Shown piece after piece: positions 47,686 through 57,429 of a DNA stretch of 64,000 nt. The position numbers and the translations under genes are program-made. The notes beneath the pieces are model-generated. The model saw nothing but the letters and a program-made list of their open reading frames with translations, was not told the origin of the DNA and made no database searches. Position 1 is the first letter of the stretch; each line of letters starts with the position of its first letter. This DNA comes from Hyphomicrobiales bacterium (GTDB taxonomy: Bacteria; Pseudomonadota; Alphaproteobacteria; Rhizobiales; Beijerinckiaceae), in contig CAKNFJ010000001.1 of NCBI GenBank assembly GCA_930633495.1, positions 4,735,001 through 4,799,000 of the forward strand, read 5' to 3'.

Positions 47686-49440
47686 CTAGTCGGGGATGCC
47701 TTTGTTGAAATGGATGGCGAAGAGGGGGACGGGATCGTCGAAGCCCTTCAGAACGCGCGCATCCAGCTCCACCAGGGGCAGCCTCGGCCCGATCGCCTGC
47801 GCTGCAGTGCGATCCAGCAGGATCTCGAAATCGCCGGCCGTCGAGCACAGGCGGGATGCGAGATTCACGACATTGCCGATCGCCGTGTAATCGAGGCGCC
47901 CTTCGGAACCGATCCGTCCCACGGTGGCCGGTCCCATGGCGAGACCCACGCCGAAGCCCAGCCGATGGTCGAGCGCGCGCTGGCCGGCCAGCAGCGCCTG
48001 GACTCCGCGCTGCATGTCGCGCGCCATGTCGGCGGCGCGCCATGCGGGGTCGGGGCAGGCGACAGGCGCATTGACCAGCACCATCGCGCCGTCGCCGGAA
48101 AAATTCGTCAGGGTGGCGTCATGGGCGCTGACCACGGTCTCCAGGGCGCTGTAATAGGCGCCGAGCAGGCCGATGACGGTTTCAGGTTCGGCGCGGGCGG
48201 AGAAGGCGGTGAAGCCCCGCAGGTCGCAGAACAGAACGACCACCTCGACGCGTCGTCCGTCCAGCACATGGTCGTCGCCCATGCGCTCGACGAGTTCGGC
48301 GACCTGCGGAGCGAGGAAACGCTTCAGCCGGCTGATGCGCTCGGAGCGCTCCTGCGAGATCGCCAGTTCGCCGGCCATCTCGTTGAAGCGTGTGGCGAGC
48401 CGCTCGAATTCGTCGCCGGTCGCGAGATGGATGCGGTGCTCGAACTGCCCGGCGCCGATGCGCGCCGCTCCGTCTTCCAGCAGGACGATCGGCTCGACCA
48501 TGCGACGGGTGAGCCAATAGGCGAGGGCGGCGGCGAGCCCCGCACCGGCTACGAGCAGGATCACCGTCCGCCACAGCGCGGCATAGATCGGGCCGAAGGC
48601 TTCGACGATCGGCTGCTTGACGAGGATGCTCCAGTCGACGCCCGAGATCGGTGCCATGGCCGCGAGAACCCTGTCGCCCGTCTCGTCCGGGCCGGCGATC
48701 GCCTGTCCCGGCTGCGCCAGGATCGCCGCGCGCAGGTCGCGCAGCGGCCGGGTTGCGGTTTCATCGGCGCGCAGCACCAGGCTGATATCGGGGTGGGCGA
48801 TGAGGCGGCCCGGCCGGTCGAGCACGAAGGCCTCCCCGGTGCGCCCGACCCGGATCGCCGAGATCACGTCCCAGATGAACTTGAGATTGACCTCCGCCAC
48901 GGCGATACCGGTCGCCGCGCGATTTCCAGCCACGGCGATCGTCATGAACGGCTCCGAACCGCCCTGGAAGGCGACGGGGCCGAACCAGACGCGCTGCGAC
49001 CGGGCTCCGGTGACGGCCGGGGTCTCCGACTGGTCCGCACCGCTTTCCACCCTGTTCAGGCCGATGCGGGAGACGAACAGCCTTTCCTTGCCGGCGGCAT
49101 CGATCAGGCCGATGCTCTGGATGGATGGAACCTGCCGGAGCAGGAGGAAGGCGTCGAGCCTGCGCTTCTCGTCGGTATCGCCCGACCAGGGCAGCAGCAC
49201 CGCCCATCCGAGCTGGTCGCGGATGCCTTCGAGGAAGTCCTGGATCTTGGCGGCGGCCGCACGCGCTTCCGCGTCCAGGAGATCGTTCAGGCTGGCACGC
49301 TGGTCGCGATAGCCGAACAGGGCTTCGCTGGCGCCCGCGAACAAGAGCGGCACGACGACGGCGGCGAACAGCGCGAGAAAATACTTTCTGAACAGGGACA
49401 GCCGTGGACGCTGTGGTGACGGGGCGCGGCTCTGGCTCAT
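47686..49440 (-). CDS. Membrane class III adenylate/guanylate cyclase (periplasmic sensor-HAMP-cyclase)
   Basis: A 584-residue sensor cyclase. The first transmembrane helix (YFLALFAAVVVPLLFAGA) and the second (TVILLVAGAGLAAALAYWL) enclose a periplasmic double-CACHE-like domain of about 260 residues. A HAMP domain follows (RRMVEPIVLLEDGAARIGAG). The cyclase domain has metal Asp in VVVLFCDLRGFTAF and FSGDGAMV, and the Asn/Arg pair in AIGNVVNLASRL. It should make cAMP or cGMP in response to a periplasmic signal. ATG 49440 was preferred over a GTG 12 bases upstream. It follows a binding-protein gene by 20 bases, probably in one operon. Confidence 0.88.
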   Translation of the reverse strand: MSQSRAPSPQRPRLSLFRKYFLALFAAVVVPLLFAGASEALFGYRDQRASLNDLLDAEARAAAAKIQDFLEGIRDQLGWAVLLPWSGDTDEKRRLDAFLLLRQVPSIQSIGLIDAAGKERLFVSRIGLNRVESGADQSETPAVTGARSQRVWFGPVAFQGGSEPFMTIAVAGNRAATGIAVAEVNLKFIWDVISAIRVGRTGEAFVLDRPGRLIAHPDISLVLRADETATRPLRDLRAAILAQPGQAIAGPDETGDRVLAAMAPISGVDWSILVKQPIVEAFGPIYAALWRTVILLVAGAGLAAALAYWLTRRMVEPIVLLEDGAARIGAGQFEHRIHLATGDEFERLATRFNEMAGELAISQERSERISRLKRFLAPQVAELVERMGDDHVLDGRRVEVVVLFCDLRGFTAFSARAEPETVIGLLGAYYSALETVVSAHDATLTNFSGDGAMVLVNAPVACPDPAWRAADMARDMQRGVQALLAGQRALDHRLGFGVGLAMGPATVGRIGSEGRLDYTAIGNVVNLASRLCSTAGDFEILLDRTAAQAIGPRLPLVELDARVLKGFDDPVPLFAIHFNKGIPD

Positions 49441-49460
49441 CGTGCGGCTCACCGGCCAGC

Positions 49461-50507
49461 TTATTCGATCACGACGTCGGCGCTGCTGAGCAGGGCGGGC
49501 GGGACCGACAGGCGAAGGGCGTTCGCTGCCTTCAGGTTGATGAACATCTCGACCTTCGTGACCCGCTGCACCGGCAGCGTCGACGGCTTTTCGCCCTTGA
49601 GGATGCGGCCGGCATAGACGCCCGTATGGCGGTGCGATTGCTCGAAATCGCCGCCATAGCTGAGCAGGCCGCCCGCGAGCGGAAAGTCGCGCGACTGGGT
49701 GATGGCGGGGACCGCGTGAGCGACGGCGAGCCCGGCAAGCTGCGCGCTGCGATAGGCGAAATAGGGGTCCGAGGTGAAGACGAGCCCGTCCGCGCCCGCC
49801 TGCGCCACGCTGGCGAAAAGGCCATCGAATTCCGACTCCGCACTGGCCTTGAGCTCGTGGAGATTCAATCCGAGGCTCTCCGCGGCGGCCCGGAGGTTCG
49901 CCAACTGCGAGTTCGAGGTCGGGCTGGCCGGATTGACGGCGATCGCGAAGCGCCTGGAGCCCGGAAGCAGTTCCGCCATGAATTCCAGCCGCTTGCGCGA
50001 GACTTCGACACTCAGGCTCGAAACGCCGGTGAGATTGCCGCCCGGACGGGACAGGCTGCTCACGATCCCGAGCGCGACGGGGTCGCCGCCCATTTCGAAC
50101 ACGACCGGAACGGTCGTCGTCGCTGATTTGGCCGCGAGAGCCACCTCGGCGCCGCCGGGGGCGACGATCACGCTCGCCTGGCGTTCGACGAGTTCCCGGG
50201 CGAGCGCCGGCAGCCGGTTGTACCGTCCTTCCGCCCAGCGATACTCGACCGTGACGTTGCGGCCTTCGGTAAAGCCGGTTTCGGCGAGCCCGGCGCGAAA
50301 GGCGGCGAGGCGGCTGGCGTAGCGGTCGGGCGTTTCCGAGCCGAGATAGCCGAGGACGGGCATCGCCGGTTGCTGCGCATGGGCCCGGCCGAGCCAGGCC
50401 GTGGCGGCGCCGGCAAGCACAAGCGCACCGCGTCGGCTGATGCCGCCGGCCGCTTCTGTGGAGTCGGAGGACAGGGAGAGCAAGGCCATCCCCCTTTGCA
50501 AGACCAT
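49461..50507 (-). CDS. Orphan ABC substrate-binding protein (TrpX-like)
   Basis: A 348-residue periplasmic protein of the ABC_sub_bind family (TrpX-like). The N-terminus has an SRR motif and hydrophobic stretch (ISRRGALVLAGAATAWL, cleavage near AHAQQ), so export may be by the Tat or Sec route. VLGYLGSETPDRYA, VEYRWAEGRYNRLP and VFEMGGDPVALGIVSSLSRP are family hallmarks. No permease or ATPase gene is nearby; instead it immediately precedes a sensor cyclase. It may present its ligand to that sensor. ATG 50507 is assumed; ATG 50489 is an alternative. Confidence 0.85.
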   Translation of the reverse strand: MVLQRGMALLSLSSDSTEAAGGISRRGALVLAGAATAWLGRAHAQQPAMPVLGYLGSETPDRYASRLAAFRAGLAETGFTEGRNVTVEYRWAEGRYNRLPALARELVERQASVIVAPGGAEVALAAKSATTTVPVVFEMGGDPVALGIVSSLSRPGGNLTGVSSLSVEVSRKRLEFMAELLPGSRRFAIAVNPASPTSNSQLANLRAAAESLGLNLHELKASAESEFDGLFASVAQAGADGLVFTSDPYFAYRSAQLAGLAVAHAVPAITQSRDFPLAGGLLSYGGDFEQSHRHTGVYAGRILKGEKPSTLPVQRVTKVEMFINLKAANALRLSVPPALLSSADVVIE

Positions 50508-50643
50508 CCGGTCACTTGGAGCGGGGGAATACTACTCCAGTCGCGGGAGCGCAGCATAGCCTTGCATGGGCCGAAACGTTCGATTTGCTCTCGACAGATC
50601 CGTTCCTGTCCAGCCGCAGCGCGGGAGGTCGTGCGGAGGCCGT

Positions 50644-51444
50644 TCAGGGCCGGGCGATGACGAGGCGCAGCGAGCCGTCGAAGCTCGGTTGGCTGCGCAG
50701 GAAGCCGTAGCGGGAATCCCAGGCTCCCGAGGCAAGATCATTCCGGAGATTCTCGATAGAGACCAAGTTCTCGGCCTCGCTCACGAAGCTCCAGGCCGAA
50801 CAGGCGGAGCGCGCTCCGGCTTCCAGGAAAAGCTCCGGCCGGCCGTAATAGGCTTCGTTGAAGCCGTCGCGGCAGGCGAGGGGGATCGGCACCGCGACGA
50901 TGTCGACATCGCCGCCCAGCACCTTGCCGATATGGCCGAGCGAGGGATAGCGCCGCGCCTCTGTCGCGAGCACCCTGGGAGCATAGTGGTTGAGCCAGAA
51001 GGCTTCGACCAGATCCGGGTCGCAGGAGAGAATGACGACGGGGCCTCGCGTCACGCGGCGCATCTCGCGCAGCCCCGCGTCGAGATCCTGCCACTGATGC
51101 ACGGTGAATGTCGCCATGCTGGCATCGAAGGACTGGTCGGGGAAGGGCAGGTTCTCGGCTGTCGCGTCGATCGCGGCGGCGATATCGGCCGGCCGCTGCG
51201 CCCGCATCGAGGCCGAGGGTTCGACCGCCGTGACGTCGCGATGGCGCGGCTCGTAGGAACCCGCGCCGGCCCCGACGTTGAGAATGCGGCTAGCCTGGCC
51301 GAGCGCCTCCTCGATGAGCGCGGCGATGGCGGGTTCCGGCTGGCGATAGGACGCATAGCCCCGGCCGATCCGGCCATAGTCGGCATCGCCGGCGCTGCCG
51401 TCGGTGTGGCGCGGCTTGGCGGCGGCGTTCGGCTCAGTCGTCAT
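50644..51444 (-). CDS. Class I SAM-dependent methyltransferase
   Basis: A 266-residue methyltransferase of the Methyltransf_11 type. Motif I is ILNVGAGAGSYEP, the acidic residue ending strand 2 is in TAVEPSASM, and motif IV-like sequence is FDASMATFTVHQWQD, followed by LREMRRVTRGPVVILS. The substrate is unknown. ATG 51444 gives the N-terminus MTTEPNAAAKP; upstream residues are not conserved-looking. It diverges from the methionine sulfoxide reductase gene. Confidence 0.87.
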   Translation of the reverse strand: MTTEPNAAAKPRHTDGSAGDADYGRIGRGYASYRQPEPAIAALIEEALGQASRILNVGAGAGSYEPRHRDVTAVEPSASMRAQRPADIAAAIDATAENLPFPDQSFDASMATFTVHQWQDLDAGLREMRRVTRGPVVILSCDPDLVEAFWLNHYAPRVLATEARRYPSLGHIGKVLGGDVDIVAVPIPLACRDGFNEAYYGRPELFLEAGARSACSAWSFVSEAENLVSIENLRNDLASGAWDSRYGFLRSQPSFDGSLRLVIARP

Positions 51445-51585
51445 GCGGGATCTCCGGATCGGGCGCGTGCCAGAAGCGATTGCCATGAGCCGCCCGTCTC
51501 CGGAAAGGTCTTTGGCGAGCGACGGGCGAAGATGATAGACAGCCGGGAAGCTTTCAGCCCCATCGTTTCAGCAAGGCACGGGACC

Positions 51586-52101
51586 ATGTTCGAGGCACAT
51601 CGCATCGACACCGCCGACAAGGCAGCATTCTACAGCGAGCTCGCGGCGCAGCTCGAAGCGCTGCTCGCCGGCGAGAGCGACCCCATCGCGAATGCGGCCA
51701 ACACCTCGGCGCTGCTGTTCCAGATGATGCCCGGGCTGAACTGGGCGGGGTTCTATCTGATGCGGCAGGGCGAGCTGGTGCTCGGCCCCTTCCAGGGCAA
51801 GCCGGCCTGCGTGCGCATTCCGGTCGGGAAGGGCGTCTGCGGAAGCGCGGTGGCCCGGCGCGCCTCGGTGCTGGTCGAGGATGTTCACGCCTTTCCGGGG
51901 CATATCGCCTGCGATTCGGCCTCGCGCTCCGAACTCGTCGTGCCGTTGATCGGCCCTAGCGGCGTGATCGGCGTCATCGACCTCGACAGCCCCTCGGTCG
52001 CGCGCTTCGATGCGGCCGATCAGGCCGGGATCGAACGCGTCGCGGCGATCTATCTCGCGGCCTGCGGCGAGGACGCTGCGGCGCTGGCCAAAGCCTCCTG
52101 A
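51586..52101 (+). CDS. msrC: Free methionine-R-sulfoxide reductase (GAF domain)
   Basis: A 171-residue GAF-domain enzyme that reduces free methionine-(R)-sulfoxide. The three family cysteines are present: C75 (GKPACVRIPVGKGVCG), C85 and C109 (GHIACDSASRSELVVP). WAGFYL and GVIGVIDLDSP are further hallmarks. Length is standard. It is followed 8 bases later by a ModE-type regulator. Confidence 0.93.
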   Translation: MFEAHRIDTADKAAFYSELAAQLEALLAGESDPIANAANTSALLFQMMPGLNWAGFYLMRQGELVLGPFQGKPACVRIPVGKGVCGSAVARRASVLVEDVHAFPGHIACDSASRSELVVPLIGPSGVIGVIDLDSPSVARFDAADQAGIERVAAIYLAACGEDAAALAKAS

Positions 52102-52109
52102 GCCCGGCG

Positions 52110-52460
52110 GTGCCGTCGCTCAGCCTGCGCATCGAGCTCGATCCCGAGGGCCGCATCGGCCCCGGCAAGATCGAGCTTTTGGAACAGATCGCCGCGCATG
52201 GCTCGATATCGGCCGCCGGCCGGGCGATGGAGATGTCCTATCGGCGGGCCTGGGATCTGGTCGAGGAACTGAACACCTTGTTCGGCAAGCCGGTGGTGGA
52301 ACGCCAGACCGGCGGCCGCAACGGCGGCGGCGCCAGGGTGACCGATCTCGGGCAGGCTCTGATCACCCGCTTCCGCGCGGTCGAGCATGCCGCGACTGAC
52401 GCAGCGCGCGAGCATCTGGCCGCGCTCCAGGCCGAGATCGACCGGCCAGCGGATTCCTGA
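52110..52460 (+). CDS. ModE N-terminal-like winged-helix regulator
   Basis: A 116-residue protein that consists only of the DNA-binding domain of ModE, a LysR-like winged helix: GRIGPGKIELLEQIAAHGSI, then SAAGRAMEMSYRRAWDLVEEL and ARVTDLGQAL. The molybdate-binding (TOBE) part of full ModE is absent, as in many alphaproteobacterial relatives. It starts with GTG 52110. No molybdate transport genes are adjacent, so its target and effector are unknown. Confidence 0.87.
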   Translation: MPSLSLRIELDPEGRIGPGKIELLEQIAAHGSISAAGRAMEMSYRRAWDLVEELNTLFGKPVVERQTGGRNGGGARVTDLGQALITRFRAVEHAATDAAREHLAALQAEIDRPADS

Positions 52461-52615
52461 CGCTTCCGGTCCCAGCCCGGCCTGCATTCACCGAATAGCG
52501 GATATGTGAGAGCGCCGCGATCACGGGCAGCGTCGAAAAAGCCGACGCAGGAACGCCTCGTCGAAGGCTGGTTTACCTTGACATACGGTCCCTATTCGAA
52601 CAGGCGTATCGCATA

Positions 52616-52633
52616 TGCAGCATGGGTGCTGCA
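52616..52633. promoter_or_regulatory. Inverted repeat upstream of exbB
   Basis: TGCAGCA (52616-52622) and TGCTGCA (52627-52633) are perfect complements around TGGG, about 165 bases before the exbB start. A TTGACA hexamer lies at 52578-52583. It could be an operator for the iron-uptake operon, but it does not match the Irr (ICE) or Fur consensus that I know. The rest of the 336-base gap shows no gene. Confidence 0.35.
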
Positions 52634-52796
52634 AGTCTTTTTTGTAATTTTTCCAATGAGGAAGCAGCGGAGCCCCAGAGGTTCGGAATTGGCTCCTCGC
52701 GCGAAGGCGTTGGTCGTGTGCGAGGAGAGCAAACCGAAGGGCTTCAGGCCGGCGAAAGCCGGGCAGGCTTGCCTCCAGCGAAGACTGGGCCTGGTT

Positions 52797-53861
<1,065 letters not shown>

Positions 53862-53864
53862 GCC

Positions 53865-54314
53865 ATGGCCGTTTCCCTCAAGGACCCGCAGGACGGCGAC
53901 CTCGGCGAAGTCAGCGACATCAACGTCACGCCCTTCATCGACGTGATCCTGGTGCTGCTGATCATCTTCATGGTGGCGGCGCCGCTCTCCACGGTCGATG
54001 TCGCGGTCGACCTGCCGGTTTCGAACGCGCAGCCGCAGCCGCGCCCGGACACCCCTGTCTTCCTGACCGTGAAAGGCGATCTTTCGCTCGCGCTCGGCAA
54101 CGACCCCGTGCCGCGCGAGGCGCTGCAGGCGACGCTCGACCAGCGCACCAGCCGGGATCGCGAGCAGCGCGTCTTCCTGCGCGCCGATGGCACCGTCGCC
54201 TATCGCGAGCTGATGGAGGTGATGAACCTGCTGCGCAATGCCGGCTATCTCAAGATCGCGCTGGTCGGACTTGAGGATACGGGGCAGGGGAACGCCGCGG
54301 GAGCCAAGCCATGA
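53865..54314 (+). CDS. exbD: TonB-system protein ExbD
   Basis: A 149-residue ExbD/TolR protein. It has the single N-terminal helix with its essential Asp in [18 protein letters not shown] and a periplasmic domain ([34 protein letters not shown]). It works with ExbB in coupling the proton gradient to TonB. It overlaps tonB by 4 bases. Confidence 0.94.
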   Translation: MAVSLKDPQDGDLGEVSDINVTPFIDVILVLLIIFMVAAPLSTVDVAVDLPVSNAQPQPRPDTPVFLTVKGDLSLALGNDPVPREALQATLDQRTSRDREQRVFLRADGTVAYRELMEVMNLLRNAGYLKIALVGLEDTGQGNAAGAKP

Positions 54315-55171
54315 GCATGGAGCGTCCTTCGCTGTCCCGTTTCGCGCCTGCGGCACTGCGCTGGAGCGTTGCGGCGCTCGTTGTGGCGAGCGCCCATGGC
54401 GCGGCCGGTTGGATCGCCGCGAACTGGCAGCGCGCCGAGGCGGCCGTCGGCGCTCCGCCCGCCGCCGTGATGATCGAACTTGCTCCGCTCGCGGTCGCCC
54501 CCGAAGCCCCGCAGCAGGACGTCGCGCCGGGGCCGGAAATGGCCGAGGCGCAGCCGGAGCCCGAACCGCCGCCGCCCGAGCCGGTCGAGCAGCCCAAGGA
54601 GATCGAGCCGCCCTCGCCGGAGCCCGTCGCGATACCGGAGCCCGAGATCAAGATCCCGGAGCTGCCGCCGCTGCCGGATGCCGCCGCCGTGCTGGCTCCG
54701 CCGCCGAAGGAAGAGCCGAAGCCCAAGCCGCCTGAGGTCAAGCCGAAACCCAAGCCGAAGCCGAAAGTGGTCGAGCGGCGCAAGCCGATAGAACCGGACA
54801 AGCCGAAGGCCGAGCAGACGTCGGCGCCGGTCGCTCAGGCCCAGGCCGCGCCGCGGGCCGCCGCGCCGATGTCCGGCGCCTCCTCCGCGTCGCCGGCGGC
54901 CAACGCAAGCTGGCGTGGCTCGCTGATCGCCCATCTCAACCGCTTCAAGCGTTTCCCGAACGGCGCCAACCCCGGAACGGTCCAGGTCGCGTTCAGCATC
55001 GATCGCGGCGGCAGGGTTCTGTCGGCGCGGCTGGTTCGCGGCTCGGGTGATGCGGCGCTTGACGAGGAGGCCGTTGCGATGATTCGTCGGGCGAGCCCGG
55101 TGCCGGCGCCTCCGGACGGGTTGGGCGGTGGCGCGATCGCGCTCGCCGTGCCCGTCCGCTTCTCGCGCTGA
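54311..55171 (+). CDS. tonB: TonB energy transducer
   Basis: A 286-residue TonB. It has an N-terminal membrane anchor ([19 protein letters not shown]), a long Pro-Glu then Pro-Lys spacer that spans the periplasm (residues about 60-165), and the C-terminal domain with [27 protein letters not shown] and [19 protein letters not shown]. It passes energy to outer-membrane siderophore or cobalamin receptors; none is encoded nearby. ATGA overlap with exbD implies coupling. Confidence 0.93.
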   Translation: MSMERPSLSRFAPAALRWSVAALVVASAHGAAGWIAANWQRAEAAVGAPPAAVMIELAPLAVAPEAPQQDVAPGPEMAEAQPEPEPPPPEPVEQPKEIEPPSPEPVAIPEPEIKIPELPPLPDAAAVLAPPPKEEPKPKPPEVKPKPKPKPKVVERRKPIEPDKPKAEQTSAPVAQAQAAPRAAAPMSGASSASPAANASWRGSLIAHLNRFKRFPNGANPGTVQVAFSIDRGGRVLSARLVRGSGDAALDEEAVAMIRRASPVPAPPDGLGGGAIALAVPVRFSR

Positions 55172-55241
55172 GGCGCGTGCGGAACCGGGCGAGCGCCCAA
55201 GCGTATTCAGGTTCAGGGCCCATGCGGACAGGAGAGGCGCC

Positions 55242-55484
55242 ATGAGGATCGGAAAGCTCGCCGCCGGGGTCCTTCTGGCGCTTGCCTGCAGCGGCTGCGT
55301 GACCGATGCCGAGCTGCGCGCGGCCGACGAGGCGCGCTGCCGCTCCTTCGGCTTCCGGACACCGAGCGACGGCTTCTCGAACTGCCTGCTGCAGCTCGAT
55401 CTCGATCGCAACGCCGACCGGCGCGCACGCTTCGACCGCTTCGATGCCCCGCCCGGCTGGTATTACGGCCGCCGCTGGTGGTGA
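55242..55484 (+). CDS. Small putative lipoprotein
   Basis: An 80-residue protein with a lipoprotein-like signal (IGKLAAGVLLALACSGC; lipidated Cys16 or Cys19). The mature part contains two further cysteines (EARCRSFGF, SNCLLQLDLDR) and ends in aromatic and basic residues (PPGWYYGRRWW). GGAGAGGCGCC upstream supports ATG 55242. Similar small proteins are common in Hyphomicrobiales without known function. It lies 70 bases after tonB. Confidence 0.75.
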   Translation: MRIGKLAAGVLLALACSGCVTDAELRAADEARCRSFGFRTPSDGFSNCLLQLDLDRNADRRARFDRFDAPPGWYYGRRWW

Positions 55485-55545
55485 GCAGGCCTTCGATCCT
55501 GCATCGGCTTTGTCCGAAAGCCGCATTCCGCCTTGCAGGCCGATG

Positions 55546-55680
55546 CTCCTGACAAGAAAAAAGGGCCACGCCGGGAAGCGCAGCCCAAGTCTAGGGAGGA
55601 AACGCCCAAGGAGGGCGACGCAGCATCTCTGCTGCGGTGCACTCTAGATAGGCGCGCCATCTCGCCTCTGCAAGGGCAAA
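55546..55680. other. Structured non-coding stretch with tandem hairpins
   Basis: Two compact hairpins follow one another: GCCC-AAGGA-GGGC (about 55607-55619) and GCAGCA-TCTC-TGCTGC (about 55622-55637). They come after a purine-rich run containing GGAGGAAA. No gene fits here, although the local composition differs from the AT-rich tract that follows (55690-55745). A small RNA or leader element is possible. The rest of the 439-base gap holds the probable promoter of the binding-protein gene. Confidence 0.35.
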
Positions 55681-55807
55681 AGGGCAGCATTGCTGACTTA
55701 AATTTCAGCGCTATATATCTATCTAATATAATTGCGCTTTAGGCGTTTTCGGCGATTACGCCGCCGCGATTTCGAGCAGCATGCTTCTGCTGCAATGCCG
55801 AGATGCG

Positions 55808-55852
55808 TTGACAAATCGGCCAACCGCCACATTCATATGCATACAAATGAAT
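55808..55852 (+). promoter_or_regulatory. Probable promoter with MarR-type operator
   Basis: TTGACA at 55808-55813 is a good -35 hexamer. Seventeen bases further lies an inverted repeat, ATTCAT (55831-55836) and ATGAAT (55847-55852), with TATGCATA between, where the -10 box would be. Its size and form suit a MarR-family dimer. A related CATATG-containing sequence lies upstream of the marR gene at about 61346-61370. Binding is inferred. Confidence 0.5.
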
Positions 55853-55923
55853 TCCGCTCCTGCCGCCTGACGCGGCAGGTGGTATCGGCGCGGACCGCGG
55901 CCGAAGCGGGCGAGGACAGCCTC

Positions 55924-57132
55924 ATGAAGATCGATCGTCGCAGTTTTATCGCCGGCGTCGCCGCCGTCGGAGCTCCCGGCTTGGTTCGCGCTCAAGGCGC
56001 GGGGCCGATCCGCATCGGCGAGATCAACTCCTATACCGCCCAGCCGGCCTTCCTGAAACCCTATCGTCAGGGCTGGGAGCTGGCGCAGGAGCAGATCAAC
56101 GCGGCGGGCGGCGTGCTCGGCCGCAAGCTTGAGACGGTCTTCCGCGACGATGCCGGCAAGCCCGAGGACGCGGTGCGCCATGCCGCCGATCTCGCCACGG
56201 CCGAGAAGGTCGATATCATCGCCGGCGGCTTCCTCTCCAATGTCGGCCTCGCGCTCGCCGATTACGCGAACCAGAACAAGCGGCTCTATGTCGCCTCCGA
56301 GCCGCTGGCTGACGCGCTCGTCTGGTCGAAGGGCAATCGCTACACCTTCAGGCTCAGGCCCTCGACCTACATGCAGGCCGCCATGCTGGTCGAGGAAGCG
56401 GCGAAGCTCCCGGCCAAGAAATGGGCGATCGTCGCGCCGAACTACGAATACGGCCAGTCGGCGGTGAAATGGTTCAAGGAACTGCTGGTGAAGGCGCGCC
56501 CCGACGTGACCTTCGTCGCCGAGCAGTTCCCGGCGCTCGGCCGCATCGATGCCGGCGCCACCGTCCAGGCGCTGGAAGCGGCCAAGCCCGAGGCGATCTT
56601 CAACGTCACCTTCGCCGTCGACCTCGCCAATTTCGTCCGCGCCGGCAATACGCGCGGCCTGTTCGAGGGGCGCCAGGTCGTCTCGATGCTGACCGGCGAG
56701 CCGGAATATCTCGACACGCTCGGCGCCGAGACGCCGGAGGGCTGGATCATCACCGGCTATCCGCATGCCGACCTGCAGACGCCCGAGCACGTCAAGTTCC
56801 GCGACGCCTACAAGGCGAAGTACAACGACTATCCGCGGCTCGGTTCGGTCGTCGGCTACGAGACGGTCCAGGCCATCGCGGCCGCGCTGGCCAAGGCCGG
56901 CTCGACGGACAACGAGAAGTTGGTCGACGCCTTCGAGGGGCTGAAACTCGGCTCGGCCTTCGGCCCGATCGAGTTCCGCAAGATCGACCACCAGTCGACG
57001 CTCGGCGCCTATGTCGGCAAGAGCGCGCTGAAGAACGGCAAGGGCGTGATGGTCGACTGGAGCTACCGCGACGGCGCCAAGTACCTGCCCAGCGACGACG
57101 AGGTCCGCAAGCTGCGCCCGGTCATCGGCTGA
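55924..57132 (+). CDS. Branched-chain-type ABC transporter substrate-binding protein
   Basis: A 402-residue periplasmic type I binding protein of the LivK/Peripla_BP_6 family. The signal has a twin-arginine-like start (DRRSFIAGVAAVGAPGLVRA). IRIGEINSYTAQPAFL, AQEQINAAGGVLGRKLETVF and WAIVAPNYEYGQSAVKWFKE are family features. Its likely ligand is an amino acid, an amide or an aromatic acid. It is followed after two palindromic repeats by livHM-livG-livF. Confidence 0.88.
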   Translation: MKIDRRSFIAGVAAVGAPGLVRAQGAGPIRIGEINSYTAQPAFLKPYRQGWELAQEQINAAGGVLGRKLETVFRDDAGKPEDAVRHAADLATAEKVDIIAGGFLSNVGLALADYANQNKRLYVASEPLADALVWSKGNRYTFRLRPSTYMQAAMLVEEAAKLPAKKWAIVAPNYEYGQSAVKWFKELLVKARPDVTFVAEQFPALGRIDAGATVQALEAAKPEAIFNVTFAVDLANFVRAGNTRGLFEGRQVVSMLTGEPEYLDTLGAETPEGWIITGYPHADLQTPEHVKFRDAYKAKYNDYPRLGSVVGYETVQAIAAALAKAGSTDNEKLVDAFEGLKLGSAFGPIEFRKIDHQSTLGAYVGKSALKNGKGVMVDWSYRDGAKYLPSDDEVRKLRPVIG

Positions 57133-57186
57133 GCTTCCCGACAGGCTCGTACCAGCGGCCCTTGAGACAGACCGATGCCGATTTGC

Positions 57187-57276
57187 CGTCATTGCGAGCG
57201 TAGCGAAGCAATCCAGAGGCCGCAGAGATCTACGTCCTCCTGGATTGCTTCGTCGCTCCGCTCCTCGCAATGACGG
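57187..57276. repeat. Palindromic repeat, CATTGCGAGC subtype
   Basis: The ends CCGTCATTGCGAG and CTCGCAATGACGG are perfect complements, and inner GAAGCAATCCAG pairs with CTGGATTGCTTC with few mismatches. The core differs from the other repeats, but the GTCATT...AATGAC ends are shared. Confidence 0.9.
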
Positions 57277-57309
57277 ATGGTGTCGGGCGCGAAGGCCATT
57301 GATAGAACG

Positions 57310-57390
57310 CCGTCATTCCGGGCTTGACCCGGAATCCATCATAGGGTGTCGAGTCCTCCGATGGATTCCGGGTCAAGCCCGGAATGACGG
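57310..57390. repeat. Palindromic repeat, CATTCCGGGC subtype
   Basis: CCGTCATTCCGGGCTTGACC and GGTCAAGCCCGGAATGACGG are perfect complements over 20 bases, then GGAATCCATC faces GATGGATTCC. It lies 33 bases after the preceding repeat and 40 bases before livHM, so both repeats are inside the transporter operon and could shape its mRNA. Confidence 0.93.
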
Positions 57391-57429
57391 TCAGGTTTGT
57401 AGCCAGGCAGGCACCCCACCCGAGACGAC

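Noticed and set aside
52110..52460. Molybdate regulon controlled by the ModE-like gene
   Set aside because: Only the DNA-binding half is present and no mod genes or ModE sites were seen nearby.
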